Shown: positions 9,606 through 18,320 of the stretch, one piece after another | How the letters are laid out: each line of letters begins with the position of its first letter | Numbering within the stretch: the stretch's first letter is position 1 | From: Jatrophihabitans sp. GAS493 | GTDB lineage: Bacteria > Actinomycetota > Actinomycetes > Mycobacteriales > Jatrophihabitantaceae | DNA length: 64,000 nucleotides | Assembly: GCF_900230215.1 (NCBI RefSeq) | Contig: NZ_LT907982.1 | Coordinates: 3,891,568 to 3,955,567 of the forward strand | Direction: 5' to 3' | The notes under the pieces: model-generated | What the model was told of the DNA's origin: nothing | The model's database searches: none | What the model saw: the letters and a program-made list of their open reading frames with translations, nothing else | Position numbers and translations under genes: made by a program

Positions 9606-11216
9606 TCAGCCGAAGCCAGCGTAGGTACCCAGGCTCAGAACGAGCCCGGCCAGGGTGAACACGATGAAGGTTCGCGTAAAAGGACGCCAAGCGGCAATGA
9701 TGGCTACCGCCGCCACGCACCACGGGACCAAACTCAGCCCGTAGCGGGCGAGAACTACTGGGAAGTACAGCCGGGAATCCAGGAAGACCTGGATCTGCAC
9801 GATTATCGGGAAAGCCAGCAGCCCACCGATTAGGGTGGCGCCGAGCTGCCAACGATAATCGCCGCGACGGAAGATGAAAACCAGACCCAGCGTGGCCGCG
9901 CCAGTTACGAGGATGAAAGCCCTCATCCACAGGACCATCAGCTTGCCGTTCAGCACCACGGGCAGGAAATACTCGTTGGTGGGTGGGAAGCCGCTGAAGA
10001 GTGTGCTGCCCCATTCGTCGAAGGGAAGGCCGCTGATCGGGCGACCGCTTACCCCCTTGATCGGGTTGATCCAATCCGCCTGGCCGCGACCGGACTGGAA
10101 GATCGCCCAGCCCTTGTAGACGACCAGCACACCAAGTCCGATGGCAATGACGCCCATGAGGTAAGTCCTGGCCTGGGCGCCCCGGCTCTCCGCCTCGAGA
10201 TTCGGCTTCCGCTCCGCCTCGACGTTCGGCTTGTCTCGGTGCTCATTCCGCCAAGCGACCACAGCCATTACCGCAAACATTGCACCCATCGCCAAGAACG
10301 GCAGCGCGTTTATGACTTTGGTAGCGGTCACCAGGGCCGCTGCCACGAACAGCGGAATGGGTCGCACCTTGCGATCAACCAGAGCTTGCGCCATGAAGTA
10401 GAGCGCGACCGCACCGCACAATGGCGCCGCGGCGTCGTTAGTGACGGTGCTGGAGGCATAGATCACTGACGGAGAGGTCGCCAGCAGAAGGCCACCGGCG
10501 ATCGCGACCAACAGAGGCACCCGGAATCGGCGCAATGCGAGGTAGAGAACGAACATCGCGCCGCCCAGCCAACCGACGCCGACGAGCCGGGCCATCGTGA
10601 TGAAGTGTCCCGAACCGCCATAGATCGCTGCGCCGAGTCGAGCCAAGTAGCCCGTAATCAGGTAGTACAGCGGCGGATGGCCGAAGTTGTAGTCCTGCCC
10701 GCCGGCTGGGAAGGCGCTAGCTGGTGGCACGACCCGCAGATTGCAGGGAGGCCAGGTGACAATTTTGATCGCCATGCCATGGCAGGCGGCCTCGCCACGT
10801 AGCGCGGGGGCGAGGACGCCACCTTTCGCCGGAATCTCGCCGTGGGAGATTCGCCAGACGTAGTCAATGTGGGTGGTCTCGTCGAAGGGCGAGAGCCCCG
10901 GAGAGCGATGCACACTCGTGACGACAAGTGCCGCGGCGACGCCCATGAATACCAGCAAAACGAGAAAGTGAATGAGGAGAGCTTTCCAGCTCGTACTCCG
11001 GAAACGGGCGGTTAGCCCAGTCGTTCCGGCACTCGACTCGGGCGCTTTCTCGGTCTCGCTCAAACCTTCGCTGTCGGCCGAACGGCTCGATTCGGACGAA
11101 GCGACGGGCACGGTTGAGGTTGTCGCTGGCATTCTCGCCGTGTCCTCTCGCGACGCGCTAACTTGCTGATACTGCGTCCCATCGGGATCCGGCGTGTTCG
11201 CGGGCGGACTCGTCAA
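9606..11216 (-). CDS. Multi-pass membrane glycosyltransferase-like protein (GT-C fold)
   Basis: This 536-residue protein has a disordered Ser/Thr/Glu-rich N-terminus (about 70 residues) and then about eleven membrane helices. The first outside loop contains PGLSPFDETTHIDYVWRI, an acidic DE motif placed just after helix 1 as in polyprenyl-phosphate-sugar-dependent GT-C enzymes, and FGHPPLYYLITGYLARL resembles the motif that follows it in PMT-like families. It probably transfers a sugar from a lipid carrier to a cell-wall glycan or protein. The start is TTG 11216, with GGGGGAAGAGAG upstream; an ATG at 11132 with GAGAGGA upstream is a good alternative that removes 28 residues of the disordered tail. 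Confidence 0.7.
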   Translation of the reverse strand: MTSPPANTPDPDGTQYQQVSASREDTARMPATTSTVPVASSESSRSADSEGLSETEKAPESSAGTTGLTARFRSTSWKALLIHFLVLLVFMGVAAALVVTSVHRSPGLSPFDETTHIDYVWRISHGEIPAKGGVLAPALRGEAACHGMAIKIVTWPPCNLRVVPPASAFPAGGQDYNFGHPPLYYLITGYLARLGAAIYGGSGHFITMARLVGVGWLGGAMFVLYLALRRFRVPLLVAIAGGLLLATSPSVIYASSTVTNDAAAPLCGAVALYFMAQALVDRKVRPIPLFVAAALVTATKVINALPFLAMGAMFAVMAVVAWRNEHRDKPNVEAERKPNLEAESRGAQARTYLMGVIAIGLGVLVVYKGWAIFQSGRGQADWINPIKGVSGRPISGLPFDEWGSTLFSGFPPTNEYFLPVVLNGKLMVLWMRAFILVTGAATLGLVFIFRRGDYRWQLGATLIGGLLAFPIIVQIQVFLDSRLYFPVVLARYGLSLVPWCVAAVAIIAAWRPFTRTFIVFTLAGLVLSLGTYAGFG

Positions 11217-11395
11217 AACTCTCTTCCCCCGCCTCTCGGCGTTGCACTGTTCGTTATCGACGAAGGAGAGGCTATCAGCATTGGGTGAGGCGTCGGCCCT
11301 TGCCGCACAGTCGCCTTTTACGCCGTCTCTGTGGCCTCGCCCGAAGATTCAAAGCGGCCAGATGGGTGGCGAAACATGGATATTGCGAACTGGGG

Positions 11396-11467
11396 TGGGC
11401 GCTGACGGGTTCGAACCGCCGACCGCTCGGGTGTAAACCGAGAGCTCTTCCGCTGAGCTAAGCGCCC
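11396..11467 (-). tRNA. tRNA-Val (anticodon TAC)
   Basis: The minus strand folds as a 72-nt tRNA. The acceptor stem is GGGCGCT/AGCGCCC, the D arm GCTC-AGCGGAA-GAGC, the anticodon arm CTCGG-TTTACAC-CCGAG with anticodon TAC, and the T arm GGCGG-TTCGAAC-CCGTC with one G-U pair; the discriminator base is A. The 3' CCA is not encoded (CCC follows). It is a single tRNA gene with no neighbouring tRNA or integrase. Confidence 0.95.
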
Positions 11468-11639
11468 CATCCAACCCGCGCCACCTCACCAGCGGCGGGG
11501 CCGTTGGCAAGGGTACCTGGCGAGTCGCCGTCGCCCACAATCGACGACGGCGGCCGACCAGCCGTCGCGGACGTGACGATCGCCGCGTCCGGGTGGTGGG
11601 TGTGCCGGCTCCACAGTCGCATTGCGTACCGTAATTGCC

Positions 11640-12524
11640 GTGCTCAGGACCCTGCGACAGCCTCGCTACGCCGCGCTATCGGCGTTGATGCTGCTCGTCG
11701 CCGGACTCTGCGTCTTCCTCGGCACCTGGCAGATCGCCCGGCTGGCGACCAAGCGGGATGAGAACGCCGCCCTGCGCCACAACGACCACGCCGCCACCGC
11801 TCCGATCTCCGACGTCCTGCCCCTCGCCGGCAGCGGCCCCGCACCGAGCACCGACGAGGTCGAATACCGGCGGGTCAGTGCCACCGGAACCTACGACGCC
11901 ACCCAGCAGCAGCTCGTGCGGCAACGGATCGTCGGCGGCGACACCGGCTACTACGTGCTCACGCCACTGCGCACCGACGGCGGGACGGCGCTGGTGGTAC
12001 GCGGGTTCATCTCGGCCACCGGAGTCGGCGCCAATGAGAAGGTCACCGCGCCCGCACCCCCCACCGGGCCGGTGAGCATCGTCGGACGCGTCCGGATGGC
12101 CGAGACCCGCGAGGACAAGGCCGACCAGCTACCGAAGGGGCAGGTCGAGTCGATCAACCCGGGTGAGCAGGCGCCGCGCCTGGGAGTGGGCGTCTACCAG
12201 GGGTGGCTCCAGCTCCCCGCCGGTCAGCCCGGCACCGAGAACCTGACTCCACTCGCCGAGCCGGATCTCTCCAACCCGGCCGGTGGGGCGATCGAGCCGC
12301 AGCATCTGGCTTACATCATCCAGTGGTATCTCTTCGCTGCCCTCGCGCTGGCCGCCCCGATCGCCATGGCGCGGGCCGATATCAAGCGCGCTGACCAGGA
12401 CTTCGATGCCCGGGAGTTCGACCACCAGGATGGCGCCCTGGATTCCGAGGTTGCGGCCGTCCCGGCCGCGATGACCGAGGAGGAGCTGCGGGCGAAGAAG
12501 CTGGCCGACCGCTACGGGCGGTAG
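11640..12524 (+). CDS. SURF1 family cytochrome oxidase assembly protein
   Basis: The product is about 294 residues with a membrane helix at each end, the SURF1 topology: helix 1 followed by the family signature LGTWQIARL, an extracytoplasmic domain containing YRRVSATGTYD, VRGFIS and VYQGWLQL, and a second helix after the conserved EPQHLAYIIQWYLFAALAL. SURF1 proteins help insert haem a into cytochrome c oxidase. A charged C-terminal tail (EEELRAKKLADRYGR) is cytoplasmic. I prefer GTG 11640; a TTG at 11622 would add six residues. No ribosome site is obvious, so the transcript may be leaderless. Confidence 0.88.
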   Translation: MLRTLRQPRYAALSALMLLVAGLCVFLGTWQIARLATKRDENAALRHNDHAATAPISDVLPLAGSGPAPSTDEVEYRRVSATGTYDATQQQLVRQRIVGGDTGYYVLTPLRTDGGTALVVRGFISATGVGANEKVTAPAPPTGPVSIVGRVRMAETREDKADQLPKGQVESINPGEQAPRLGVGVYQGWLQLPAGQPGTENLTPLAEPDLSNPAGGAIEPQHLAYIIQWYLFAALALAAPIAMARADIKRADQDFDAREFDHQDGALDSEVAAVPAAMTEEELRAKKLADRYGR

Positions 12525-12525
12525 C

Positions 12526-12993
12526 TCAGGCGGCGGTGAGCTGCTGAATAGCCTCCCGCCAGGCGTTGGCGTCGCGTCCCTGACCCGGCGAGTTCATCTC
12601 GGCGAACCGGATGATGCCCTCCTTGTCGATCAGGAAAGTGCCACGGTTAGCCATCCCGGCCTCGGTGTTGAATACGTCGAAGGCCTGCGCGACCGCGCCG
12701 TGCGGCCAGAAATCGGCCAGCAACTGAAATTCGAAGCCCTCACGCTCGGCGAAGATCTTGTGCGAGTACGACGAGTCGACGCTGAGCGTCAGCACCTCGA
12801 CGTCATCGTTCTGGAAGGAGGCCATGTCATCGCGCACGACGCCCAGCTCATTGGTGCAGATGCCGGTAAAGGCGAACGGGTAGAAGATCATCAGGACGGC
12901 CTTCTCGCCACGGAACTGCGAGAGGGTGACCTCTTCGTTGTTCTGGTCGCGGAGGGTGAAGTCCGGGGCTAGATCGCCCACGGCTAGCGGCAT
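12526..12993 (-). CDS. ahpE: Peroxiredoxin AhpE (1-Cys type)
   Basis: This 155-residue thioredoxin-fold protein matches the mycobacterial AhpE pattern closely: PDFTLRDQN near the N-terminus, peroxidatic Cys46 in PFAFTGICTNEL, LADFWPHGAVAQAF and NRGTFLIDKEGIIRFAEM. There is no second Cys, so it is a 1-Cys enzyme that reduces peroxides and peroxynitrite and is probably recycled by mycothiol/mycoredoxin. It lies 2 bp after the DUF3052 gene on the same strand, forming an operon divergent from aceE, the same order as in mycobacteria. Confidence 0.93.
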   Translation of the reverse strand: MPLAVGDLAPDFTLRDQNNEEVTLSQFRGEKAVLMIFYPFAFTGICTNELGVVRDDMASFQNDDVEVLTLSVDSSYSHKIFAEREGFEFQLLADFWPHGAVAQAFDVFNTEAGMANRGTFLIDKEGIIRFAEMNSPGQGRDANAWREAIQQLTAA

Positions 12994-12995
12994 AC

Positions 12996-13481
12996 TCAGC
13001 GCCTTTCGGCTGGACGGGATCGGCGGGTGGCCAGCCGGGCACCGGCCCAGTCCGGGCCGATCGAGGCCAACGACGTCTGGGAGAGCCCAGCCGTGGGGGC
13101 AGCCTCGGCGATTTCGGAGGGCTCCACATAGCCATCGCGGCCACGCTTGGGCGTCAGGAGCCAGATGAAGCCGTTGTCGGCCAGTGGGGCTATCGCGTCT
13201 ACGAGCGCGTCGACCAGATCACCGTCGTCGTAGCGGTACCAGAGAACGACGACATCGACGACCTCGTCGGAGTCCTCGTCCACCATCTCTTCGCCGGTGC
13301 GCGCTTCGATCGCATCGCGTAGTTCGGGGTCAACATCGTCGTCCCAGCCAAGTTCCTGCACGATCATCCCGGGCGAGATACCTAGCCGCTCAGCTACATC
13401 TGGCGTGGACCGCGGATTCGCGCTCGTGGCCAGAGCATCGTCCCCAGAGGCGGGGGGCGTAGTCACGAAGGATTCCTCCAA
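12996..13481 (-). CDS. DUF3052 family protein
   Basis: This 161-residue acidic protein contains [41 protein letters not shown] and [18 protein letters not shown], the hallmarks of DUF3052, a small actinobacterial family of unknown function that lies next to ahpE and aceE in mycobacteria as well. There is no signal peptide or membrane helix. ATG 13481 may be preceded by better internal starts, because the first 25 residues are variable. The neighbours hint at a link to redox or central metabolism, but no activity is known to me. Confidence 0.88.
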   Translation of the reverse strand: MEESFVTTPPASGDDALATSANPRSTPDVAERLGISPGMIVQELGWDDDVDPELRDAIEARTGEEMVDEDSDEVVDVVVLWYRYDDGDLVDALVDAIAPLADNGFIWLLTPKRGRDGYVEPSEIAEAAPTAGLSQTSLASIGPDWAGARLATRRSRPAERR

Positions 13482-13593
13482 GTGCTCAGTGGCGGGCGGG
13501 CGACCGCCTGTGTGTCTTAGAACCTATCCCGTGACACGCCGCTTGCTAACACCTGCCTGGGCAGCTCACCGTGTGAGGGAGGACACTTATGGG

Positions 13594-16338
13594 GTGACTC
13601 GTGACAGATTCAGCATCATCACAGACGGCCTACCCAGCCAATTGCCCGATATTGACGCCGATGAGACCCGGGAATGGGTCGAATCCCTAGACGCGGCGAT
13701 CGACGCCGACGGGCGCCAGCGTGCACGCTTCCTCATGTTGAAGCTGCTCGAACGCGCCCGTGAACGACAGGTCGGTGTCCCCGCCCTGCGCAGCACCGAC
13801 TACATCAACACAATCCCCCCCGAGCGCGAGCCCTGGTTCCCCGGCGACGAGGACATCGAGCGCCGGATCCGCGCCTACATTCGCTGGAACGCGGCCATCA
13901 TGGTGAGCCGCGCGAACAAGACCGTCGGGGTCGGCGGGCACATCGCCACCTACGCCTCGGCCGCCTCGCTCTACGAGGTCGGTTTCAATCACTTCTTCCG
14001 CGGTAAGGACCTCGCCTCTGGGACGGGCGACCAGATCTACTTCCAGGGCCACGCCGCCCCTGGCATCTACGCGCGCGCCTTCCTCGAAGGGCGCCTCACC
14101 GAACAGCATCTCGACGGCTTCCGGCAGGAGAAGTCACGGGCCCCGTACGGCCTCTCCTCCTACCCGCACCCCCGTCTCATGCCCGAGTTCTGGGAGTTCC
14201 CGACCGTCTCGATGGGCCTCGGCCCGATCGGGGCCATCTACCAGGCCCGGTTCAACCGTTACCTCACCGCCCGCGGTATCGCGGACACCAGCAACTCCCA
14301 CGTATGGGCCTTCCTGGGTGACGGCGAGATGGATGAGGTGGAGTCCCTCGGCGCGATTGGCGTGGCCGCTCGGGAGGAGCTGGACAACCTCACCTTCGTC
14401 ATCAACTGCAACCTGCAGCGCCTGGACGGGCCGGTACGCGGCAACGGCAAGATCATCCAGGAGTTGGAGACCTACTTCCGCGGCGCCGGGTGGAACGTCA
14501 TCAAGGTGATCTGGGGCCGGGACTGGGATCCACTGCTGGCCAAGGACGGCGACGGGGCGCTGGTGAACCAGATGAACACCACGCCGGACGGGCAGTTCCA
14601 GACGTACACCACCGAGAGCGGCGCGCACATCCGCGAGCACTTCTTCGGCGGCGACCCGCGGCTGCGCAAGATCGTCGAGGACATGAGCGACGACGCGCTG
14701 CGCAAGCTCTCCCGAGGCGGACACGACTACCGCAAGGTGTACGCGGCGTTCCAGGCGGCGCGGGCCCACGTCGGGCAGCCGACGGTGATCCTGGCCCACA
14801 CCATCAAGGGCTGGACGCTGGAGAGCTTCGAAGGGCGCAACGCCACGCACCAGATGAAGAAGCTCAACGCGGCCGACCTCAAGGCCTTCCGCGACCGGCT
14901 CTACCTGCCGATCTCCGACGAGGCGCTCTCGGCCGACCTCCCGCCCTACTACCACCCGGGCGAGAAGAGCGACGAGATCCAGTACATGAAGGAGCGGCGA
15001 GCCGCGCTCGGCGGTGCGCTACCCAAGCGCGTGGTCCGGGCCAAGCCGCTGACCCTGCCGGGCGAGGCCGCCTACAAGGAGCTGCGGGCGGGTTCGGGCA
15101 AGCAGCAGGTGGCCACCACAATGGCGCTGGTTCGGCTGCTCAAGGACCTCATGAAGGACAAGGAGATCGGCAAGCGCTTCGTGCCGATCATCCCGGATGA
15201 GGCCCGCACCTTCGGTCTGGACGCCATCTTCCCGACGGCGAAGATCTACTCGCCGCACGGGCAGGAGTACGAGGCGGTCGACCGGGACATGCTGCTCTCC
15301 TACAAGGAGTCGAAGACCGGCCAGATCCTGCACGAGGGGATCAGCGAGGCCGGTTCGGCCGCGTCGCTCATCGCCGCCGGCAGCGCCTACGCAACCCACG
15401 GCGAGGCGATGATCCCGTTCTACATCTTCTACTCGATGTTCGGGTTCCAGCGCACCGGCGACCAGTTCTGGCAGATGGCCGATCAGCTCGGCCGGGGGTT
15501 CGTCCTCGGTGCCACCGCCGGGCGCACCACCCTCACCGGCGAGGGCCTGCAGCACGCGGATGGGCATTCGCTGCTGCTGGCCTCCTCCAACCCGGCAGTG
15601 GTGGCCTACGACCCGGCCTTCTCCTTCGAGATCGCCCACATCTTCCGCGAAGGCATGCGACGGATGTTCGGCGAAGGGGGTCCGAACGGGGTCGGCGAGG
15701 ACATCTTCTACTACCTCACCATCTACAACGAGCCGATCTCCCAACCGGCGGAGCCCGAGAACGTCGACGTCGAGGGCATTCTGCGGGGTATTCACCGCTA
15801 CTCCCCCGCGCTGGCGATCGACGGGCGCCCGCGAGCCCAGGTGCTGGCATCGGGAGTCTCGCTCCCCTGGGCGCTGAAGGCGCAGCAGATACTCGGCGAC
15901 GAGTGGGGCGTCGATGTCGACGTCTGGTCGGTGACCTCGTGGAACGAGCTGCGGCGCGACGCCGTCGAGTGCGAGCAGGCCAACCTCCTCGAGCCGTCGG
16001 ATTCGCCGCGGGTCCCGTACGTGACCACCGCCCTGCAGGGCGCGCCGGGACCGTTCGTTGCGGTCTCGGACTGGATGCGGGCGGTGCCGGATCAGATCTC
16101 ACGCTGGGTTCCCGGCGAGTACACCTCGTTGGGCACTGACGGGTTCGGTTTCGCCGACACCCGCGGCGCGGCACGGCGGTTCTTCCACATCGACGCGGAG
16201 TCGATCGTGGTCTCCGTGCTCGGCGAGCTGGCCCGTCGCGGCGAGGTGAAGCGGGAGGCGCCCCGTGACGCGATCGACCGGTACAACCTGCGTGACGTCA
16301 CCGCGGCCGAGGTCGGCACCGTGGGCGGCGACGCCTAA
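13594..16338 (+). CDS. aceE: Pyruvate dehydrogenase E1 component, homodimeric type
   Basis: The start is GTG 13594, with GGGAGGA 10 bp upstream, giving 914 residues, the usual length; the longer frame from 13297 runs antisense through DUF3052 and is not used. Landmarks are [31 protein letters not shown], the thiamine-diphosphate motif GDGEMDE...[25 protein letters not shown], the pyrimidine-domain GQEYEAVD and GLQHADGHS. It decarboxylates pyruvate and passes the acetyl group to the E2 lipoyl protein, supplying acetyl-CoA, the raw material for the fatty-acid genes 8 kb downstream. It is followed by a hairpin repeat. Confidence 0.97.
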   Translation: MTRDRFSIITDGLPSQLPDIDADETREWVESLDAAIDADGRQRARFLMLKLLERARERQVGVPALRSTDYINTIPPEREPWFPGDEDIERRIRAYIRWNAAIMVSRANKTVGVGGHIATYASAASLYEVGFNHFFRGKDLASGTGDQIYFQGHAAPGIYARAFLEGRLTEQHLDGFRQEKSRAPYGLSSYPHPRLMPEFWEFPTVSMGLGPIGAIYQARFNRYLTARGIADTSNSHVWAFLGDGEMDEVESLGAIGVAAREELDNLTFVINCNLQRLDGPVRGNGKIIQELETYFRGAGWNVIKVIWGRDWDPLLAKDGDGALVNQMNTTPDGQFQTYTTESGAHIREHFFGGDPRLRKIVEDMSDDALRKLSRGGHDYRKVYAAFQAARAHVGQPTVILAHTIKGWTLESFEGRNATHQMKKLNAADLKAFRDRLYLPISDEALSADLPPYYHPGEKSDEIQYMKERRAALGGALPKRVVRAKPLTLPGEAAYKELRAGSGKQQVATTMALVRLLKDLMKDKEIGKRFVPIIPDEARTFGLDAIFPTAKIYSPHGQEYEAVDRDMLLSYKESKTGQILHEGISEAGSAASLIAAGSAYATHGEAMIPFYIFYSMFGFQRTGDQFWQMADQLGRGFVLGATAGRTTLTGEGLQHADGHSLLLASSNPAVVAYDPAFSFEIAHIFREGMRRMFGEGGPNGVGEDIFYYLTIYNEPISQPAEPENVDVEGILRGIHRYSPALAIDGRPRAQVLASGVSLPWALKAQQILGDEWGVDVDVWSVTSWNELRRDAVECEQANLLEPSDSPRVPYVTTALQGAPGPFVAVSDWMRAVPDQISRWVPGEYTSLGTDGFGFADTRGAARRFFHIDAESIVVSVLGELARRGEVKREAPRDAIDRYNLRDVTAAEVGTVGGDA

Positions 16339-16354
16339 GAACCGCTGTTGCACC

Positions 16355-16407
16355 GCGAAGGTCCTGCGGATCGTGCGTCATAGCGCGCGATCCGCAGGAC
16401 CTTTCGC
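16355..16407. repeat. Hairpin repeat, copy 1 (likely terminator)
   Basis: A long hairpin: GCGAAGGTCCTGCGGATCG (16355-16373) pairs with 16388-16407 with one bulged T, and the loop TGCGTCATAGCG can pair further. It lies between convergent aceE and the kinase gene and overlaps the kinase stop, so the last residues of the kinase are encoded by the repeat. A second copy with the same arms and the same GCGTCAT loop core occurs at 19588-19633. It probably terminates both transcripts. Confidence 0.75.
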
Positions 16408-17493
16408 ATGAGCGTGAGGTAAACGCTGCCGGGGCAGCCGCACCTCGATCGTGAGCCCTCCGGTCGGGTTGGCCCGAGCCTGCGAGCTTCCCCCGTGGGC
16501 CTGAGCGACCGAACGGACGATGGTCAACCCCAGCCCAGCGCCGGTGCGGTGGTTCAGCCGATCACCGCGGGCCCGGCGGAACGGTTCGAAGAGCCCGTCC
16601 ACTGACTCCTCCGCCAGGATGCCGCCGGTGTTCGAGACCCGGATAGCGGGGTCGGCCGCGACCTCAACCAGGACCGACCCGCCCCGCACGTTGTATTTGA
16701 TCGCGTTCTGCACGAGATTCTCGATGAGCCGCTCCAGCAGCACGGCCTCCCCCATCACGATCCTCGGCACCGTCCTCAACTCCAGCCGGACGCCGGCCCG
16801 CTGAGCCGACGCGAGATGACGATCAACGACGTGCCTGGCTAGCTCGTCCAGGCGCTGCGGCCCCGTCTCGACCAATCCACGATCGGTCTCCGCGAGCACC
16901 AGCAGCCCCTCCATGAGCTGCTCGCTGCGTTCGTTCGTATCTAGCAATTGCCGCCGGAGCAGCTCCAACTGCTCCGTCGTGGGTTCGTTGCTCATACCGA
17001 CTTCGATGAGCGCCCGCTGCACGGCCAACGGTGTCCGCAGCTCGTGTGAGGCGTTGGCCGCGAACCGCCGCTGCCCCTCGTACCCGTCCGACACCCGGTC
17101 CATCAACCCGTCGATAGCGGTGGCCAGCCGCACTACCTCGTCGCGGCGGGGCAGCATCCGATTCCGCTCGCTGAGGTTCTGTATACCCATTCGCGACACC
17201 GACTCGGTCAGCAGACGAATCGGCCGAAGCACCCAGGTGATGAGACCGACCACGGCGGCCGTGGCGATGAGCAGACCGGCGATCAGCAACTGCCAATAGC
17301 GACCCGGGTGCTGGACGTAGCAGTCGGGGTACCCGAAATCACGCCACATCCCGCTGCAGTGCACCACCGTCGATCCGCCGGCCGCGCCGGAGATATTACG
17401 CAGCAGTTGGGCCAGCCAGCTGAAGTAGAAGCATCCGAAGATACCGAACGCGAGGAGCGCGATCAGCAGGCGCCGAGTGGGGGTGAACCGCAC
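16378..17493 (-). CDS. Two-component sensor histidine kinase
   Basis: The 371-residue protein (GTG start) has two membrane helices (about 8-30 and 67-90) around a 36-residue outer loop containing Cys46 and Cys58, a HAMP segment (PIRLLTESVSRMG), a HisKA helix with His150 in ANASHELRTPLA, an N-box with Asn263 (ENLVQNAIKYN), VSNTGG in place of the usual DxGxG, and GAGLGLTIV. The missing Asp in the G1 box is seen in some active kinases but is worth noting. Its start lies 31 bp inside the response regulator, so the two are co-translated. The small loop with two Cys suggests a redox or small-molecule signal. Confidence 0.92.
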   Translation of the reverse strand: MRFTPTRRLLIALLAFGIFGCFYFSWLAQLLRNISGAAGGSTVVHCSGMWRDFGYPDCYVQHPGRYWQLLIAGLLIATAAVVGLITWVLRPIRLLTESVSRMGIQNLSERNRMLPRRDEVVRLATAIDGLMDRVSDGYEGQRRFAANASHELRTPLAVQRALIEVGMSNEPTTEQLELLRRQLLDTNERSEQLMEGLLVLAETDRGLVETGPQRLDELARHVVDRHLASAQRAGVRLELRTVPRIVMGEAVLLERLIENLVQNAIKYNVRGGSVLVEVAADPAIRVSNTGGILAEESVDGLFEPFRRARGDRLNHRTGAGLGLTIVRSVAQAHGGSSQARANPTGGLTIEVRLPRQRLPHAHAKGPADRAL

Positions 17494-18158
17494 GAGGTCG
17501 TCACCCCCAACCGGTAGCCGACGCGGGGAATGGTCTGCACGATCGCCGGATCCCCCAGCTTTCGACGCAGGGTCATCACCGCGACCCGCACCGCGTTGGT
17601 GAACGGGTCGGCATTCTCGTCCCAGGCCTGCTCCAAGAGCTCCTCGGCGGTCACGACACGTCCCTCAGCCCGGAGCAGCACTTCGAGCACGGCGAACTCC
17701 TTCGGGGTGAGGTCCAGCACCCGACCGTCGCGCAGCGCGCTGTGCCGTGGGATGTCGAGGACGAGCCCGTCCTGCTCCAGAACCGGTTGGGTCGCCGCCC
17801 GGGAGCGCCGTCCCAGCGCCTGTACCCGGGCTGCGAGCTCGGCGAATGCGAACGGCTTGGTCAGGTAGTCGTCGGCTCCGAGGCCGAGACCGTCGACCCG
17901 ATCGCGGATGCCGGCGGCGGCGGTGAGTAGCAGTACTCGAGCGTCGTTGCGGGTGTCACTGAGCCAGCGGCAGAGTTCGTCGCCGCTGCGCCCGGGCATG
18001 TCTCGATCGAGGACGACGACGTCGTACCGGTGCACGCTGATCCGCTCGAATCCGGCGTCCCCGTCGTAGCAGACGTCGACGGCCATCGAGAGTCGCCGCA
18101 GACCCTCGGCCACGGTGTCGGCCAGTAGTCGTTCGTCGTCAGCCACCAGTACCCGCAT
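17463..18158 (-). CDS. OmpR/PhoB family response regulator
   Basis: This 231-residue protein has a receiver domain (acidic pair Asp7-Asp8, phospho-acceptor Asp51 in VVVLDRDMPG, Thr79, Lys101 in LTKPF) and a C-terminal winged helix (LDLTPKEFAVLEVLL, NAVRVAVMTLRRKLG, IPRVGYRLG). It precedes and overlaps its kinase gene. Two 11-bp-phased direct repeats 60-80 bp before its start (18218-18238) fit the tandem binding pattern of this family and suggest autoregulation and control of the divergent GT87 gene. Confidence 0.94.
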   Translation of the reverse strand: MRVLVADDERLLADTVAEGLRRLSMAVDVCYDGDAGFERISVHRYDVVVLDRDMPGRSGDELCRWLSDTRNDARVLLLTAAAGIRDRVDGLGLGADDYLTKPFAFAELAARVQALGRRSRAATQPVLEQDGLVLDIPRHSALRDGRVLDLTPKEFAVLEVLLRAEGRVVTAEELLEQAWDENADPFTNAVRVAVMTLRRKLGDPAIVQTIPRVGYRLGVTTSCGSPPLGAC

Positions 18159-18217
18159 CGCTCTTCCCCGCTCCCAGTCATGACTCCGCGCTGACGGCTC
18201 AGTCTCGCCGAACTTTC

Positions 18218-18238
18218 ATAAGGCGGCGATAAGCACAC
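18218..18238. promoter_or_regulatory. Candidate OmpR-type direct repeat
   Basis: ATAAGGCGGCG followed by ATAAGCACACG places two ATAAG half-sites exactly 11 bp apart in the gap between the divergent response-regulator and GT87 genes. OmpR/PhoB regulators bind as tandem dimers to repeats of this period. No other regulator is nearer. This is inference from spacing alone. Confidence 0.4.
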
Positions 18239-18320
18239 GCCGAACGGCCCCGATAGCCCGCCCTGGCCAGAGTCCTTTACAGCACCGGCAGCCCGAGCCC
18301 GGTGAACGGATTGGAACGGC

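Noticed and set aside
11396-11467. tRNA-Val as an integration site for a mobile element
   Set aside because: No integrase, no repeated tRNA 3' end and ordinary housekeeping genes on both sides.
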